Shown: positions 1-10,799, counted from the stretch's first letter. The stretch: DNA of 64,000 nt from Craspedostauros australis (GCA_026770025.1 JAMXDE010000012.1:1054001-1118000), one strand, 5' to 3'. Numbers and translations are program-made. Notes: generated by a model from the sequence alone, not told the origin.

Positions 1-657
1 GAATGTCCGGGACACGCTTTGGGGAGTATTAGCGCACGCTAAATCTCTAACAATAGCGACACCCGTCGACCAATCAGAAATCTCCACTTTTCTTACCTTT
101 TCCGTTCCGAACGGAAATTTTGGTCGAAAATCCGTTGTGTCAGATTTGTGTCGCATTTCGCGTCGCAAGAATCGTTTTCCCTCAATCACAGATCCAAAAA
201 TGTCGCGGAAATTGATTTCTTGCCAAGATGAGCCAATCTGCCCAATCAGGACAGACTTGGATCTTGGGTGTGACACGTGCGAATCTTGCCATGACCTTCT
301 CAAGTGAATACGATCAATCGTGTGATCGTACTACTAGCAACATCGTGAGAAGACGTAATTTACAACACGGGCTATCGCGGTGTTTTGTTCATTGACCTTT
401 TGCACCTCATCTTCACGCAGTAACACGCACATTTGTCGTGTTGTCTCCGTGCTAATTTCATCTGCAATTGCATGAGATCATGTCATGCCTCTATCATGCT
501 CACAGTTCCAAGAAGACAATCTTGTGAGCTCGACAGCATTCCTACTACCATACGAATAATACAGTAAACAAACACTCTCCTCACCAACAACAACGACTTG
601 ATCACTCTACGTTCTCGGTGCGGTATCCTTCACACCCATCTACGATTACGTTCTAAC
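1..657. other. Gene-free left edge
   Basis: No reading frame with coding character was seen on either strand. The short string gctcacagttc near 497 recurs close to the right ends of the two element fossils (near 5639 and 12519), so a worn element end may lie at about 480-600, but the similarity is too short to call. Confidence 0.4.
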
Positions 658-1870
658 ATGTCACGCTGTACAGCGTTCTGAGAATATGTGCATAGACATT
701 GGCAGTCATATTCAACTCCAACACTTTGGTGAATCCGAACGCATTCCACAGAGCACAGACATGGGGTTTGAAGCTGTGAATCCTCCAGGAAGACGTATCA
801 GTATGCGCCCAGGTGATCCACATGTCATGACGCCGCTCAGTGACACTCCACTTCAGCATCCGTAGAAATGGACCTCTTCCAAACGGATATGGGACTTCAA
901 CCTCCATGGCAACAGCCTTCGGAGTCTACTTGACGCAATGCGGTTGGTCGGATCTCTCCAGCCAGCTGGCCGAATGAATGCATCCGCAGAAGGCTGCACA
1001 GCGCAACGCGCATCGGAAAGCCCCCTCCCAAACAGCATCACCAGATATCCTTATCCCTAGCTTTGGATCGCTTCCAGATAGATCCAATACTTCAAACTTC
1101 ATGGCCGCACCCATTGGAGTGTGGTCGGAGTCATCCAAGCATTCGATTACAATATGGCCAACATTTTATATGCACGTATTCTCAGAACATTCTACAGCGT
1201 GACACGGACGGTTCAATACAGTGTGATATCAGCATTCATAGATTGCGATCCCTTCCAAACGGATAAAGAACTTCAAACTTCATTTTCATACTCTTTGGCG
1301 TATGATTGGTGTGGTCGGAGCGTTGGATTGGAATACAATTGCCAGTTCCTGTGTACAAACATCCAAATTAATGTACAGTGCGATGCGTACCAATCACTAC
1401 TGTGTGATATTTGCATTCATAGAATTGGATCCGTTCCTGATGGATCAAAGACTTCAAAATTCATGTCCGTACTCTCTGGAGTATGATTGGAGTAGTGAGG
1501 TTGGTTGGACCTCTCAAAACGGCCTGCCGAATGCATAGATATGCGGAGTAGAGTACAGCGCCATGAGTACCGCACAGTATCACGAGATTCATAGATTTGG
1601 GTGCCAGCACTCCTTCCAGAAGGACCCAGATCCTCGCAAGCCACCCCCATACCCATAGAAGCGTCGTTGCTATGATGTCATTGGTGGAAAGATATATGTT
1701 GAATCTTTCATATGAAGGTTTGGTCAACACCCTGCACACTGCACACAGCCGCCGTGCGGTATCCCGTGATTTGGCCGCGTACAATCCGCAACACCTTCTA
1801 GATGGATCCAGTCACTCACAAGCTATTTGTATACCCATTGGAATGCCTTCGATGCGCTGATTTTGTTAAA
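658..1870. repeat. Degenerate tandem array, about 180 bp units, first unit inverted
   Basis: A phrase like ccttccaaacggat followed by acttcaaacttcatg and then ttggagtatgattgg recurs at about 868, 1064, 1246, 1424, 1605 and 1792, a spacing of 178-196 bp. Copies at 1064, 1246 and 1424 are clearest; outer ones are worn. The block at about 658-800 matches the reverse complement of about 1060-1202 (for example gttctgagaatatgtgcata), so the left-most unit is head-to-head with the rest. The period is not a clean multiple of three, and reading frames in it are broken, so a satellite-like array is more likely than a repeat protein. Confidence 0.65.
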
Positions 1871-2261
1871 CTGTTCTATTTTTACCCTTGCAATGAAGAT
1901 GTCGTCAGAATACGATCCACAACGCAAGAACTTGGAGCAAACAGATGGATGATGTACATATCTACAACTAAAGTAGTCACGTATTCCCCTCATTGGATGG
2001 TGTACATTTGTGTGGACTATACTGGCAATATGAAGATGATGATAAACATGTATAATATGATGTGGCTTGAAGTTTTCCTGTGTGGTACAGGTAGTCTATA
2101 TTTATGCACTAGCCATGGCAGTCGATGCGAAATCCCTGTGTCCATGGGATGTCGCATGGACAATTGGACGTTTTGTGCCACTAAGTGTTGTAAAAACAGG
2201 CTGGTTGATGCAAATCGGCACTTCAAAAGGGCTGGTTAATGAATTTCCTCCATACATTTCC
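1871..2261. other. Gene-free stretch with a short dispersed repeat
   Basis: No convincing gene. Positions 2190-2246 hold two half-units with a ctggttRatgAa core. The same arrangement is found at about 2795-2851, where acctggttagtgaa is repeated about 33 bp apart. Confidence 0.35.
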
Positions 2262-2493
2262 ATTGGTTGATGGACGGACGATGTTCCTGATGTTCTCAGA
2301 AATCGTTGTTTGCAAATTTCCTCCAGAAATTCTGCTCATTTTTGTGTGTTCGATTTTGTGATGTGATTTTGGCAAATCACAGTTCACTATTGACACGAAT
2401 GTAGTTGTACCGTCCGTACATGAGTATAAGAGAATAACGGTTGAACGATGCGCATACGCATTTGTACATCCCAACATACGCACATTACACACA
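2262..2493 (+). repeat. Dispersed repeat, copy 1
   Basis: About 230 bp matching 4349-4572 in the same orientation. Landmarks in order are ccattg, gatggacggacgat, ctcagaaatcg, ttcctccagaaat, gctcattttt, gtgtgttc, aatcacag, gacacgagtgtagtt-like sequence, taccgtcc, gagaataacgg and tgaacgatgc. By eye the two copies agree at roughly four bases in five. No coding frame runs through. The class of repeat is unknown. Confidence 0.6.
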
Positions 2494-4148
2494 GTGACCA
2501 AATGGTATTGCAGGAATGGACTACATGTAATCTGAAACTCCTGGCAGTTGGGCCTGGACCATCCCAAGTTGGATACATGCCCATGGGTGATGTCAGTATG
2601 CAAAATAGTTGCTTTAACCCTCTATTCATATTCCACAGAACAGGATTCAACACCAACATTATAAACTTGTCTTGTCTTGTCTACTCTACTGGGAAACAGT
2701 TGACGTGTGTATTTCGTGGCTAAATCAATATGTTCGTCGTTGTCGCAGGGACGCACCTGTCAACAGTCCGGCCATTGTGATTGGCCAGGCACCAAAACGA
2801 CCTGGTTAGTGAACTTTGGCCTCAAAAAAGACCTGGTTAGTGAAGTTGCTCGATTTCTATCAATGTCCACGTCCCCCAACACCAAACACCTGTTGAGAAC
2901 ACCAAACTCCACACAACAACACGACCATGGGGAACACACAACAGAACTCCACAAGCGCCATCAAACGGCATCAACGGCACTGCGACAACCAGCGATCCAG
3001 TGCAAGATCTGAGCGCACAGGCGGAACCGCCATGTATAGTTTAGTAGATGAGTGAGAGGGGGATGCCATCTTGGTGTGACGTCATGGAGCATCCTGTCAT
3101 TGGGATGTCCGAGGAGACGCCGCAAACTTGCGCCCACCAACAATAAGCAGAATCCAATCACGGAGTATCAAGCGTGGAGAATTCTGCTGCGAATGAAGAA
3201 AGCCGTTGTGCGTGTATTGTGTTCACGCTGTGCAACTTAACGAAAAGAGAGTGGACTGAGCGTGTTTCTCCGAAGCGAAAGATCCATCAACGGATCTGGA
3301 AAGACACAAACAACAGCGGCTCACAACAAATTGAATGATCGTGCGAAACACAAATGGACCGCCAAGTACAAGACTGTTGAAGCAATGTGCTGTCTACATG
3401 CTTACCATTGCATGACAACCCGCATCCGGCTTGTGTTGATGCCTGCCTCCACGCCTCCACCCTACCGATGCCTGCGTTTCACAGTGAGCAAAAGCAGCAA
3501 ACGTGGAAGAAGAGCGACAGCAAACCGAAAAGCAAATCGTAACATCATAAAACAAAACCTTCCATCACTTTTCTTCGTGGTTCGTTTGAGACTGTGGCAA
3601 GCCAACAAGCAAATGACACGATTTGGAGGAAAATCCACCCATTGGATATGGCCTCTGCATGAAATACAAAGGCCATTCCAATGACTATGGATGAGCAAGA
3701 CACATCATGGAGGGTATGACAAAGGTGCCCACAAAGTTTGAGGCTTGGGGATGGCCTGAAAGGTGTCAAGGGAAATACAAAAGTGGATGTTGGCAAGTTC
3801 CATGATTGGAAGCCTACGATTGTGGAAGATGGTGTTGGTTGATAGTCGTTTGTTTGCTATTTCATTACTTGGCTACTCCGATCCTCTTGGTGTACGCCCG
3901 TTCTCTTGCCCGATGCTCTCGGCGCTTCAATCTGTCTCGTAGATTCGATCGTCCGACTATGAGTCGGTACGTGAGATGCTCTCTCACTCCTCTCTGTACT
4001 CTCTCTCTCTGTCTCAGCATCGCGTCCTTCGTGCTACGCGATACTACACGTTCGATGCGTACTCCACATTTGACACTTCGTTCATTCAGTACTGGTTCCT
4101 ACTCCATGAGTACTTACCATTTGAAGTTCACCTTCAGTATCCATGATC
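2494..4148. other. Gene-free stretch
   Basis: No reading frame here has convincing coding character. The longest, on the plus strand at about 3262-3684, is Arg/Lys-rich without a recognisable domain. A short C/T-rich tract (ctctctctct) lies near 3998. Part of the 2795-2851 short repeat is included. Confidence 0.35.
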
Positions 4149-4149
4149 T

Positions 4150-4345
4150 TCATGGGTCATCGCATCTTCGCCTCCTGCTCTGACTTGGAGACAGATGTTG
4201 ACGTGGTGACACGATGACATCCTGTCGACGTCAGTAGGCGTCCTTCTGCTCTCCAGATGTCACATTCCATTGGTGATGCAGTAGTCTGTCAGATGATATC
4301 GTCATCTGAGGTTTAGTTGGGAAGTACCTCGAGATTCTCTTGGTA
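4150..4345 (+). repeat. Dispersed repeat shared with 11870-12055
   Basis: Both copies contain cacattccattg, gatgatgc-like sequence and then aggtttagttgggaagta in the same order and spacing, preceded by weaker matches around gtcgacgtca. The partner copy lies inside the worn element fossil at 11267-12593, so this is probably debris of the same repeat class. Confidence 0.5.
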
Positions 4346-4348
4346 CCA

Positions 4349-4572
4349 TTGATGGATGGACAGACGATCTTCTAATTCTCTCAGAAATCGTCAATTGCAA
4401 AGTTCCTCCAGAAATCTTGCTCATTTTCGTGTGTTCCATTTCCACTGTAATTCTGACGAATCACAGCATACTATCGACACGAGTGTAGTTATACCGTCCA
4501 AGTGCGTATGAGAGAATAACGGGTGAACGATGCACATATACGCGTACATCTCGACATATACTCACATATACA
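4349..4572 (+). repeat. Dispersed repeat, copy 2
   Basis: This is the partner of 2262-2493. It directly precedes the host reading frame that begins at about 4581, so the 5' part of that gene may have been lost or displaced when this repeat arrived. Confidence 0.6.
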
Positions 4573-4580
4573 TCTCGACA

Positions 4581-5860
4581 GAGTTACCGCAAGTTCAGAA
4601 ACAGCAGCAGAAGCTCAAATCGCAGTTGCAGACCCATTTCATCCAGTCCAGTCAATCCAGATCCATCTCCAAATCGGCGCAGGAGCTGCTGCAAAAGACC
4701 AACTACGGCATGGGATACTTGCCAACGTCGTACACAGCTGTCATGGCTCGCGGCGGCAACGCCAACATGCAGCCTCTCACTGCCATGGTCCAGGTGCTGC
4801 TGGAAGAGCTGTGTCCGTACTATTCGCAAGAGCAGCTCAAGTCGGAGTCGTTTGGCTACACCGCCCTTTCGCTGGTGGCGCTGTCAAGCTTGCAGTGCAC
4901 CATCTCGACGCAGCAGCTGTCAGGAATCGGGGGTATGACTTTGCAAAGATACCTTGTTCTACCGCAGCTCCCATGAGGACTGACTGGAACCGGAATGGTA
5001 TTATGTGCAAAGATACCCATGATTGCCGCAACCCCCAATAGCATCTACCAGACAAACCGCAATCTAGCAATCGACCAGTTGCACTCGGACAGCCCAATGG
5101 CCTTACTTGTCTTATGCAACATCCAAGCACCCTCATCCAGTGGCCTACTCGGCCATGTCCCGATAACGGTCGGGAACGGAGAGATCTATGAGGATGGCAA
5201 CACACCAGCCCTGAGTGAATCAAATGAGCGCGACAACCAATATATCTGAACAAGTCGACGCGCCCCTGAGAACCTGACGTGAGAAAGCGAAACAGAGGCG
5301 ATCCCTATTCACCCAAGACCACGATCCAGATGACAATAAGTTCCAAACATTCAAAGGCAACCATCAAGATGACCGAAGGGAGGAACTGAAATGACACGAA
5401 CCAAAGTGGGACCAGTGAGACGACAGGAGACCGAAGGAGAGGTACCTACAGGTCTACGAGTATGGACTTGACGAGTGTAGGTACCCTCCAACCTTCAGCT
5501 AAACAAGCGATCAACCACGATGAGTGCAAGATGAAGATGCAGACGAAAGGAGCCGAGCTAAAGGGTGTAACCTTGGGTGGCTACTGCAGACCATGCCTGT
5601 TGTGAAAGTGGAATCGAAAGGAGATGAGTATGTTGTGCTCACAGTTCTAAAACGGTACAGACTGATAACAGATTAGTCTACTACTATAACCCCGGATTTC
5701 CAACAAGCAGCTATCGATGGCGCTGCAAACCACGGACACGGTCGAGCATCTGGAATGGATCTTGGAATGGATGGAGGAGCATTCGAATGGATTGCAGGAA
5801 ATTGCAGAAAGCCGCAAGCAGGAGCTGTTGGATTGTGGCGAACGAACGGACGATTTGTGA
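4581..5860 (+). pseudogene. Host gene fragment of unknown function, interrupted by an inserted element
   Basis: An open frame with strongly codon-like composition (C/G in third positions, Gln-rich start QKQQQKLKSQLQ, then motifs such as NYGMGYLPTSY and VQVLLEELCPYY) runs from about 4581 to 4917. It stops abruptly at the element at 4918-5705. After the element and its 6 bp target duplication, a frame of the same character (LEWILEWMEEHSNG, then ESRKQELLDCGE) continues and ends at TGA 5858-5860. The two parts are in register when one target copy is discounted, so this was one host exon before insertion. The 5' end is unclear because a dispersed repeat abuts it; ctcgacag at 4573-4580 could also be a splice acceptor. 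I do not recognise the family. As it stands the gene is probably inactive. Confidence 0.6.
4918..5705. mobile_element. Inserted element fossil, probable solo LTR (Copia-like ends), with 6 bp target duplication
   Basis: The element runs from TGTCAGGAATCGGGG to CCCCGGATTTCCAACA, so its ends are imperfect inverted repeats of about 15-22 bp with TG...CA termini. AGCAGC lies immediately outside on both sides (4912-4917 and 5706-5711), a target-site duplication. It is 788 bp, holds no long coding frame and no internal retroelement genes. Reading the minus strand, the TGTTGGAAATC start resembles Ty1/Copia LTRs, which favours a solo LTR. A non-autonomous terminal-inverted-repeat DNA transposon is the alternative. 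Intact ends and target duplication suggest a fairly recent insertion. Confidence 0.65.
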
Positions 5861-6655
5861 AGTGGCGATACAACACAGTGGAACGCAATGCAACGCAATG
5901 CAACGCGACGCGACGATGATGGATTAATTGAGGCACATAGTAGTAGAGCAATGCTTCAGTACCACGATTATATATGATCGACGATGCGAACATATGATAC
6001 TCCAGTGCAAACACCTAGCCCGTATTCGATGTACAGGATGAGGATGATACTGGCAAGGGAAACAGTTCCTTGCAGCTGACGTCGTTGTGCAAGCCGTCTC
6101 GCCAACCTCGTCCATTCTTGTTTCCATACCATACGTTTGGTATCTCAAGTCAAGCAAATGCAGGTATCGGGAGAACCACATTACGATCCACTCGACTCTT
6201 CCACGGTACCACCTCGAATCCAACGCACGGATGGAGAGTTGCGATTGCTGCATGGATGGCGACATCTACGCTACCATTCTGACGTGATGAACACGAAGTC
6301 CACGTGCGCATGAAAGGTGCGCGACGGAGCGCCTACACCAAGTGGCGAAACGCCCGATGAACTTGAAGACAATTGCGAACGTGGGTGACAACTCCTGCAA
6401 TTATGTGACTGAAGTACGAAGGATACCAATGGGGATGCTTTCCATTCATTGATGAACCAGAAATTATGTGACTGAAGAGGAATTGTTATGTGCATGGGGA
6501 CGTTGTCGAGGCTGTGATACAATTGCAATTAGGGGAGAGATGACAAGTTGCGAAGGTGTGAGGTTCAGCGATTGTTCGCCTGCCGTGACAGGAACAGTTT
6601 CCAGACATTGTTCCTCCTCCCAGCCCACGCTTCAACATCTTTGTTGTTTTTCTCA
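5861..6655. other. Gene-free stretch downstream of the interrupted gene
   Basis: No frame with coding character was found. Positions 5886-5916 contain a short run of caatgcaacg-type repeats. Confidence 0.35.
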
Positions 6656-6800
6656 GCGCTTCTCTGGGTGCATCACATCCATAATGAATTGGAAAGAGTA
6701 GATTTTCTCAGTCCATCTCTGGGTGCATCACATCCATAATGGATTGAAAAGAGTCAATGTTCTCATCGCGTCTTTGGGCGCATCACATCCATAATGTGTC
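6656..6800 (+). repeat. 55 bp tandem repeat
   Basis: The phrase ctgggtgcatcacatccata starts its gggtg/gggcg at 6666, 6721 and 6776, an exact 55 bp period over about 2.5 units, each followed by an atggattgaaaagagt-like segment and ttctcat. A fourth, isolated and more diverged copy (cacatccataattggatgac) lies at about 6988-7030. Confidence 0.75.
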
Positions 6801-7757
6801 CTCCACCCATGGTAGAATATGTACCATGCAAATGGACGTGCTGTTCCCTCCATCACATGATGGCATCAAATCTGAGTCTTTCTTCGCATCCTTGGACGGG
6901 AAGGTTGAGGTTCGTCGGCAGCTAGGGAAGCCATCGCGTGGAAGGTCGGCCGATTCAGCAAGGAGCACACGCACGAGCCATACGAAGAGGTACCACATCC
7001 ATAATTGGATGACGTTGAACTTTCTCGTGATCCTGGAGAGCTTGCTGTAGAATTCTACCCTTGCACATTGCCAACTCAGAGGACGCAACCTCCGATGCCG
7101 AGAATCAAAGTGAAGCCTCGCAAGACGCAAACCCGAATTACATCACAGAGATGGCCAACCACCAAGCAAACATTCGCAGCAAGGTATGCAATGCGATGCG
7201 CACCAGCGTTCGACTCTGATACGACCACATCTGGCGCAGGAGGACGGTGGAAGAATTCATTCATCTGCGGCATGGCATCAATGCACGTCGCGGTGTTCAT
7301 CGCTTGTCAGCCTGCTCCGCCCCGCCCCTCGAGAAATCATTTGTCCTCCTCCAAAACCGATCTTGTCAGTCTCATAAAACCAATCGACCACCTGATTGCA
7401 AGACATCACATCACCACAGAACAGCCGACAGCCAGCAGCCAGTAACCAACAACCATCGCAAGGTGAGCACAGGCCAATCCGAGGCTGAAGAGACGACGAG
7501 CTATCCAAAGACGCCACGGATCCTCACCCTGTCTTCCTATGACGATACCAGACTCGCACTAGTCAACATCTTGCTGTCGAATCCTCCAACTCTACCAACC
7601 CTCATTGACTCACGCTTTTCCTTCCACATCGACGTTCCTTTCGCATGCACACCTCGTCGAATCATCGCAACGTCCTGCTGATTGCACAATCTATCTGTGC
7701 TCTATTCGGATTCATCGCGAACTTGGCGCACACACAATTAATCCAACCACTCTCGTT
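6801..7757. other. Upstream region of the secreted Cys-repeat gene
   Basis: No supported gene. It includes the isolated fourth copy of the 55 bp repeat at about 6988-7030. The roughly 150 bp before 7758 stay open in the frame of the downstream gene, but they read as leader sequence because a signal peptide begins only at 7758 or 7788. Confidence 0.4.
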
Positions 7758-10700
7758 ATGACAACGACAACGACAACGACAGCAACCATGATCTACGCCA
7801 AGACAACCTTCGTCGCTTTTCTCGCTCTCGTCGACACGGCAACGGTCCACGCTGTGCTCCGCGGCAACAGGACCCCCTTGGACCCAACTAAGGAACTCCG
7901 CACGGCGATGAACAAGATCCGCGCCCTCAAGGTCGGCGCTGATGACAACGCAAAGGCTGTCAAACAAAACAAGGGTGAACGAGAGCCACCCACTGAAAAC
8001 CCGGCTGCTGCAGAAACAACCGCGCCAACCGCATTGCCTACTGGGCCGCCGACAGGGTTGATTTCGGAGATGCCCTCGATGACACCTGTCGCTCAGCCAA
8101 CCGCGTTGCCGACCTCTCAGCCCACCCTCCTGCCAACTTCAAAGCCAACAGCCGCTCCAGCCATCTTCGATTCCACCATCGAAGTTTTTTGCAAGCCCGA
8201 TGGAATCACCGCCCTCTCATCACAAGAGGTAAGCGCCAAGACCATCATCTGCGATGCGAACAAGCCATCCTGCCGCGAGGCCGTGACTGCCGTGAGGGAA
8301 TCCGAGCAATTGCAGAACTTCTTCGGATGCGCAGGAGACCTCGGGGAAGGAGCTGCACGCAAGCTCTTCCAAAAGTACTCGTCGAACGACATCCTTGTTG
8401 GCCAATTGGTCCTGATCGCTGCCACCAACGCAATCCTCGTCACCGAACGTCCGGATACCATGAAGGCAGCTTGCGCGGCCATCGCGGCGATGCAATCGCC
8501 TGCCGTCGCGGACCCATGCTGCCAAGGATCGTCTGGATGCACCTCAGTCACTGGTTCCGCCTCCAACTCCCCGCCATTCATGACCATCGCCATCACGGCA
8601 TGTACTGGTGACAGCGCCTGCAAGGATATGGGCCCCAATCCCCTCATCCTCGATTCCTCCTGCACTGGCGCGAGTGCCTGCGAGTTGATGAATGAGAACG
8701 AGATAAATCCGTCCATCACAGGAGTCACCTTCGTCGGTGAGATGGCATGTACCACCCCTCAATCTTGCGAGGGAGTGGGACGCCGCTCCCATGGCGATGT
8801 CACCATCCAGACCGGCGCATGCATTGGATCAGATGCATGCAACTCCGCTGGACGCCGCGTCGTGCAGAAGTCACCATCATATCGCTTCCGCAGCCACATC
8901 GACATTGGCCCGAATGCGTGTGTAGGTGCCAACGCCTGCAAGGATGCCCATTCCACTGTCAACCATGGTACTGCTGGCAAGCCTGCAGGCAGCCTGACCA
9001 TTGGTGCTGGTGGTTGCGCTGATGATGGCTCATGCGAGAAGATGGGCTTCAATGACCGAATGAAGACGGACATCATCGTTCCTCCTGGCGGATGCGGCAG
9101 TGTCGAAGGCTGCAGAGGATGCATGACGAAGGATGAGTGCAGCCCTGATGAATTCTACTTCGTCAGCGATATCGATGGAGCCTGTCCAAAGGGAGGCAAC
9201 GACAGTAACATGAATCCCACTGGTGATAAGGTGGAGGAGTACTGTATTGGCAAGGACACCTTGCCCACAGACTGTCCAACTTTCTCTCCCACTCCTTTCC
9301 CAACACCTCTCACGTCCAGCCCAACCAGCGCCCCAACCATTTCGCCCTCTCGGACGCCCTCATTTTCTCCATCACACGCTCCATCGCGAGTCCCGTCGGA
9401 GATGCCGTCAGATATCCCGAGCTCACTCCCGTCGAGCAGTCCATCACAAGTCCCGTCTGAGGTGCCGTCCGCACAGCCCTCCGACCTTCCGTCCGAGGAG
9501 CCGTCAGCACAGCCCTCCCATCTTCCGTCCGCACAGCCCTCCGACCTTCCGTCCGAAGAGCCGTCGCAAGTCCCGTCTGAGATGCCGTCGGTACAGCCCT
9601 CCGACCATCCGTCCGAGGAGCCGTCGGTACAGCCCTCCGAACAGCCGTCCGAGGAACCGTCCGCACAGCCCTCCGACCTTCCATCCGAGGAGCCGTCAGT
9701 TGGACCAAGCTCACAGCCTTCGCAAGAGCCTACAAAAACAAGCAGTCCAACTCTCCCCCCGCCATCCTTGAACGTAGGATGTCTCGCAGAACCAGGTAAC
9801 GGCGCATCAACGTTCAATGCGATCACTGGCGACGTAGTGTGCGATGAAGCAACAGGCGCATGCGCGAACTTCGTCTCCATGGTTGATGCTCTGGCTGATG
9901 AGGGTAAGAGGAACATGGTCAAGAGCATCTTTGGATGCAGTCATGAAGGAATGCCGAACGTCGTGACACAACAAGTGGCGCAGGCACGCTTTGACAAGAT
10001 CAAGAACGACAAAAGTGTGACGGACGCATTGTTGGCAATCGTGAACGAGGACAAGAAACTATACACTGGTAGCGCGTCTGCGGTGACTAATGCGTGCGCT
10101 GGCGACTGCTGCAGCGATGTTGATGGTTGCACCATTGACCCTGTTGATGGTGGCGTCATGACGGTGAGCTCAGGGTCATGTACCGGGAATCAGGCATGCA
10201 TTCACACACGTCCCAACGCAATCATACTTGACAGTTGCAAGGGCTTAAATGCCTGCTTTCGGTTGGGCAATTTCTCCGACGCTCAGCCAGGTGCTGGTGT
10301 CGAAGTCGGATTCAGGGTGATTGGACCAAGAGCTTGTTTTGGAGAACAGAGTTGCAATGTTATTGGACGTGAAGGCTTTGGCAATATACGGGTGGAAGAA
10401 GGAGCATGCGATGCAATGAATGCATGCTCTGCCATTGCTATGCGTACCAACCAAGGACTTGCGCCCGCGCCACTGATTGTGGCGAATGTCTTCATCGGAA
10501 ATAAAGCGTGCACAGGAGAGAGAGCTTGCAATAAATTGCATCGCAGGTCATCGGCCAAATTTGAAGGGAGCGTGATCATCGAAGCCGGTGCCTGCGTGGG
10601 TGCGAACACGTGCGAAGACCTTGGCACAAGTGACAGCGCAATCAGTGACATCAGGATCAAAACAGGAGTCTGCACGACAGACATGCCCTGCAACCCTTGT

Positions 10701-10799
10701 GTCCTGGGATTACTGTGTGCGTCAAACACAGCAACGTTCGTAATCGACGAAGTCGCGGATTGCACTCCTCCATTCGATTCTGCCTGTGAAGAACTCTAA
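7758..10799 (+). CDS. Large secreted protein: duplicated Cys-rich module on a PS-rich stalk
   Basis: A 1013-residue single-exon gene. I chose ATG 7758 (or 7788) because a signal peptide follows: MIYAKTTFVAFLALV up to TVHA. After a PT-rich spacer (about residues 80-136) comes Cys module 1 (about 142-506), with repeated C-x-G-x-x-A-C units such as CTGDSAC, CTGASAC, CIGSDAC and CVGANAC. A stalk follows (about 507-672) of four-residue PSxx units, including QPSDLPSEEPS, and then Cys module 2 (about 673-1011) with CTGNQAC, CTGERAC and CVGANTC. Both modules begin with a helical part containing FGC and a CC...GCT segment, so the protein arose by internal duplication. There is no C-terminal membrane segment. 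Proteins of this build are common in diatom extracellular space and may serve in wall, adhesion or mucilage; no enzymatic motif is visible and the role is inferred. Confidence 0.85.
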   Translation: MTTTTTTTATMIYAKTTFVAFLALVDTATVHAVLRGNRTPLDPTKELRTAMNKIRALKVGADDNAKAVKQNKGEREPPTENPAAAETTAPTALPTGPPTGLISEMPSMTPVAQPTALPTSQPTLLPTSKPTAAPAIFDSTIEVFCKPDGITALSSQEVSAKTIICDANKPSCREAVTAVRESEQLQNFFGCAGDLGEGAARKLFQKYSSNDILVGQLVLIAATNAILVTERPDTMKAACAAIAAMQSPAVADPCCQGSSGCTSVTGSASNSPPFMTIAITACTGDSACKDMGPNPLILDSSCTGASACELMNENEINPSITGVTFVGEMACTTPQSCEGVGRRSHGDVTIQTGACIGSDACNSAGRRVVQKSPSYRFRSHIDIGPNACVGANACKDAHSTVNHGTAGKPAGSLTIGAGGCADDGSCEKMGFNDRMKTDIIVPPGGCGSVEGCRGCMTKDECSPDEFYFVSDIDGACPKGGNDSNMNPTGDKVEEYCIGKDTLPTDCPTFSPTPFPTPLTSSPTSAPTISPSRTPSFSPSHAPSRVPSEMPSDIPSSLPSSSPSQVPSEVPSAQPSDLPSEEPSAQPSHLPSAQPSDLPSEEPSQVPSEMPSVQPSDHPSEEPSVQPSEQPSEEPSAQPSDLPSEEPSVGPSSQPSQEPTKTSSPTLPPPSLNVGCLAEPGNGASTFNAITGDVVCDEATGACANFVSMVDALADEGKRNMVKSIFGCSHEGMPNVVTQQVAQARFDKIKNDKSVTDALLAIVNEDKKLYTGSASAVTNACAGDCCSDVDGCTIDPVDGGVMTVSSGSCTGNQACIHTRPNAIILDSCKGLNACFRLGNFSDAQPGAGVEVGFRVIGPRACFGEQSCNVIGREGFGNIRVEEGACDAMNACSAIAMRTNQGLAPAPLIVANVFIGNKACTGERACNKLHRRSSAKFEGSVIIEAGACVGANTCEDLGTSDSAISDIRIKTGVCTTDMPCNPCVLGLLCASNTATFVIDEVADCTPPFDSACEEL

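Noticed and set aside
480-600. Possible third copy of the element end
   Set aside because: Only gctcacagttc and loose similarity after it; the CCCCRGATTTCCAACA terminus is missing.
1121-1538. Overlapping frames with internally similar peptides
   Set aside because: The similarity follows the about 180 bp tandem repeat; the period is not a multiple of three and frames break, so a repeat protein is not supported.
3262-3684. Open frame of 140 codons on the plus strand
   Set aside because: Arg/Lys-rich with no domain and no coding-like third positions, in a repeat-rich, gene-poor stretch.
9155-9928. Long minus-strand frame with DGSSDGxSEGC repeats
   Set aside because: It is the antisense shadow of the PS-rich stalk of the secreted protein.
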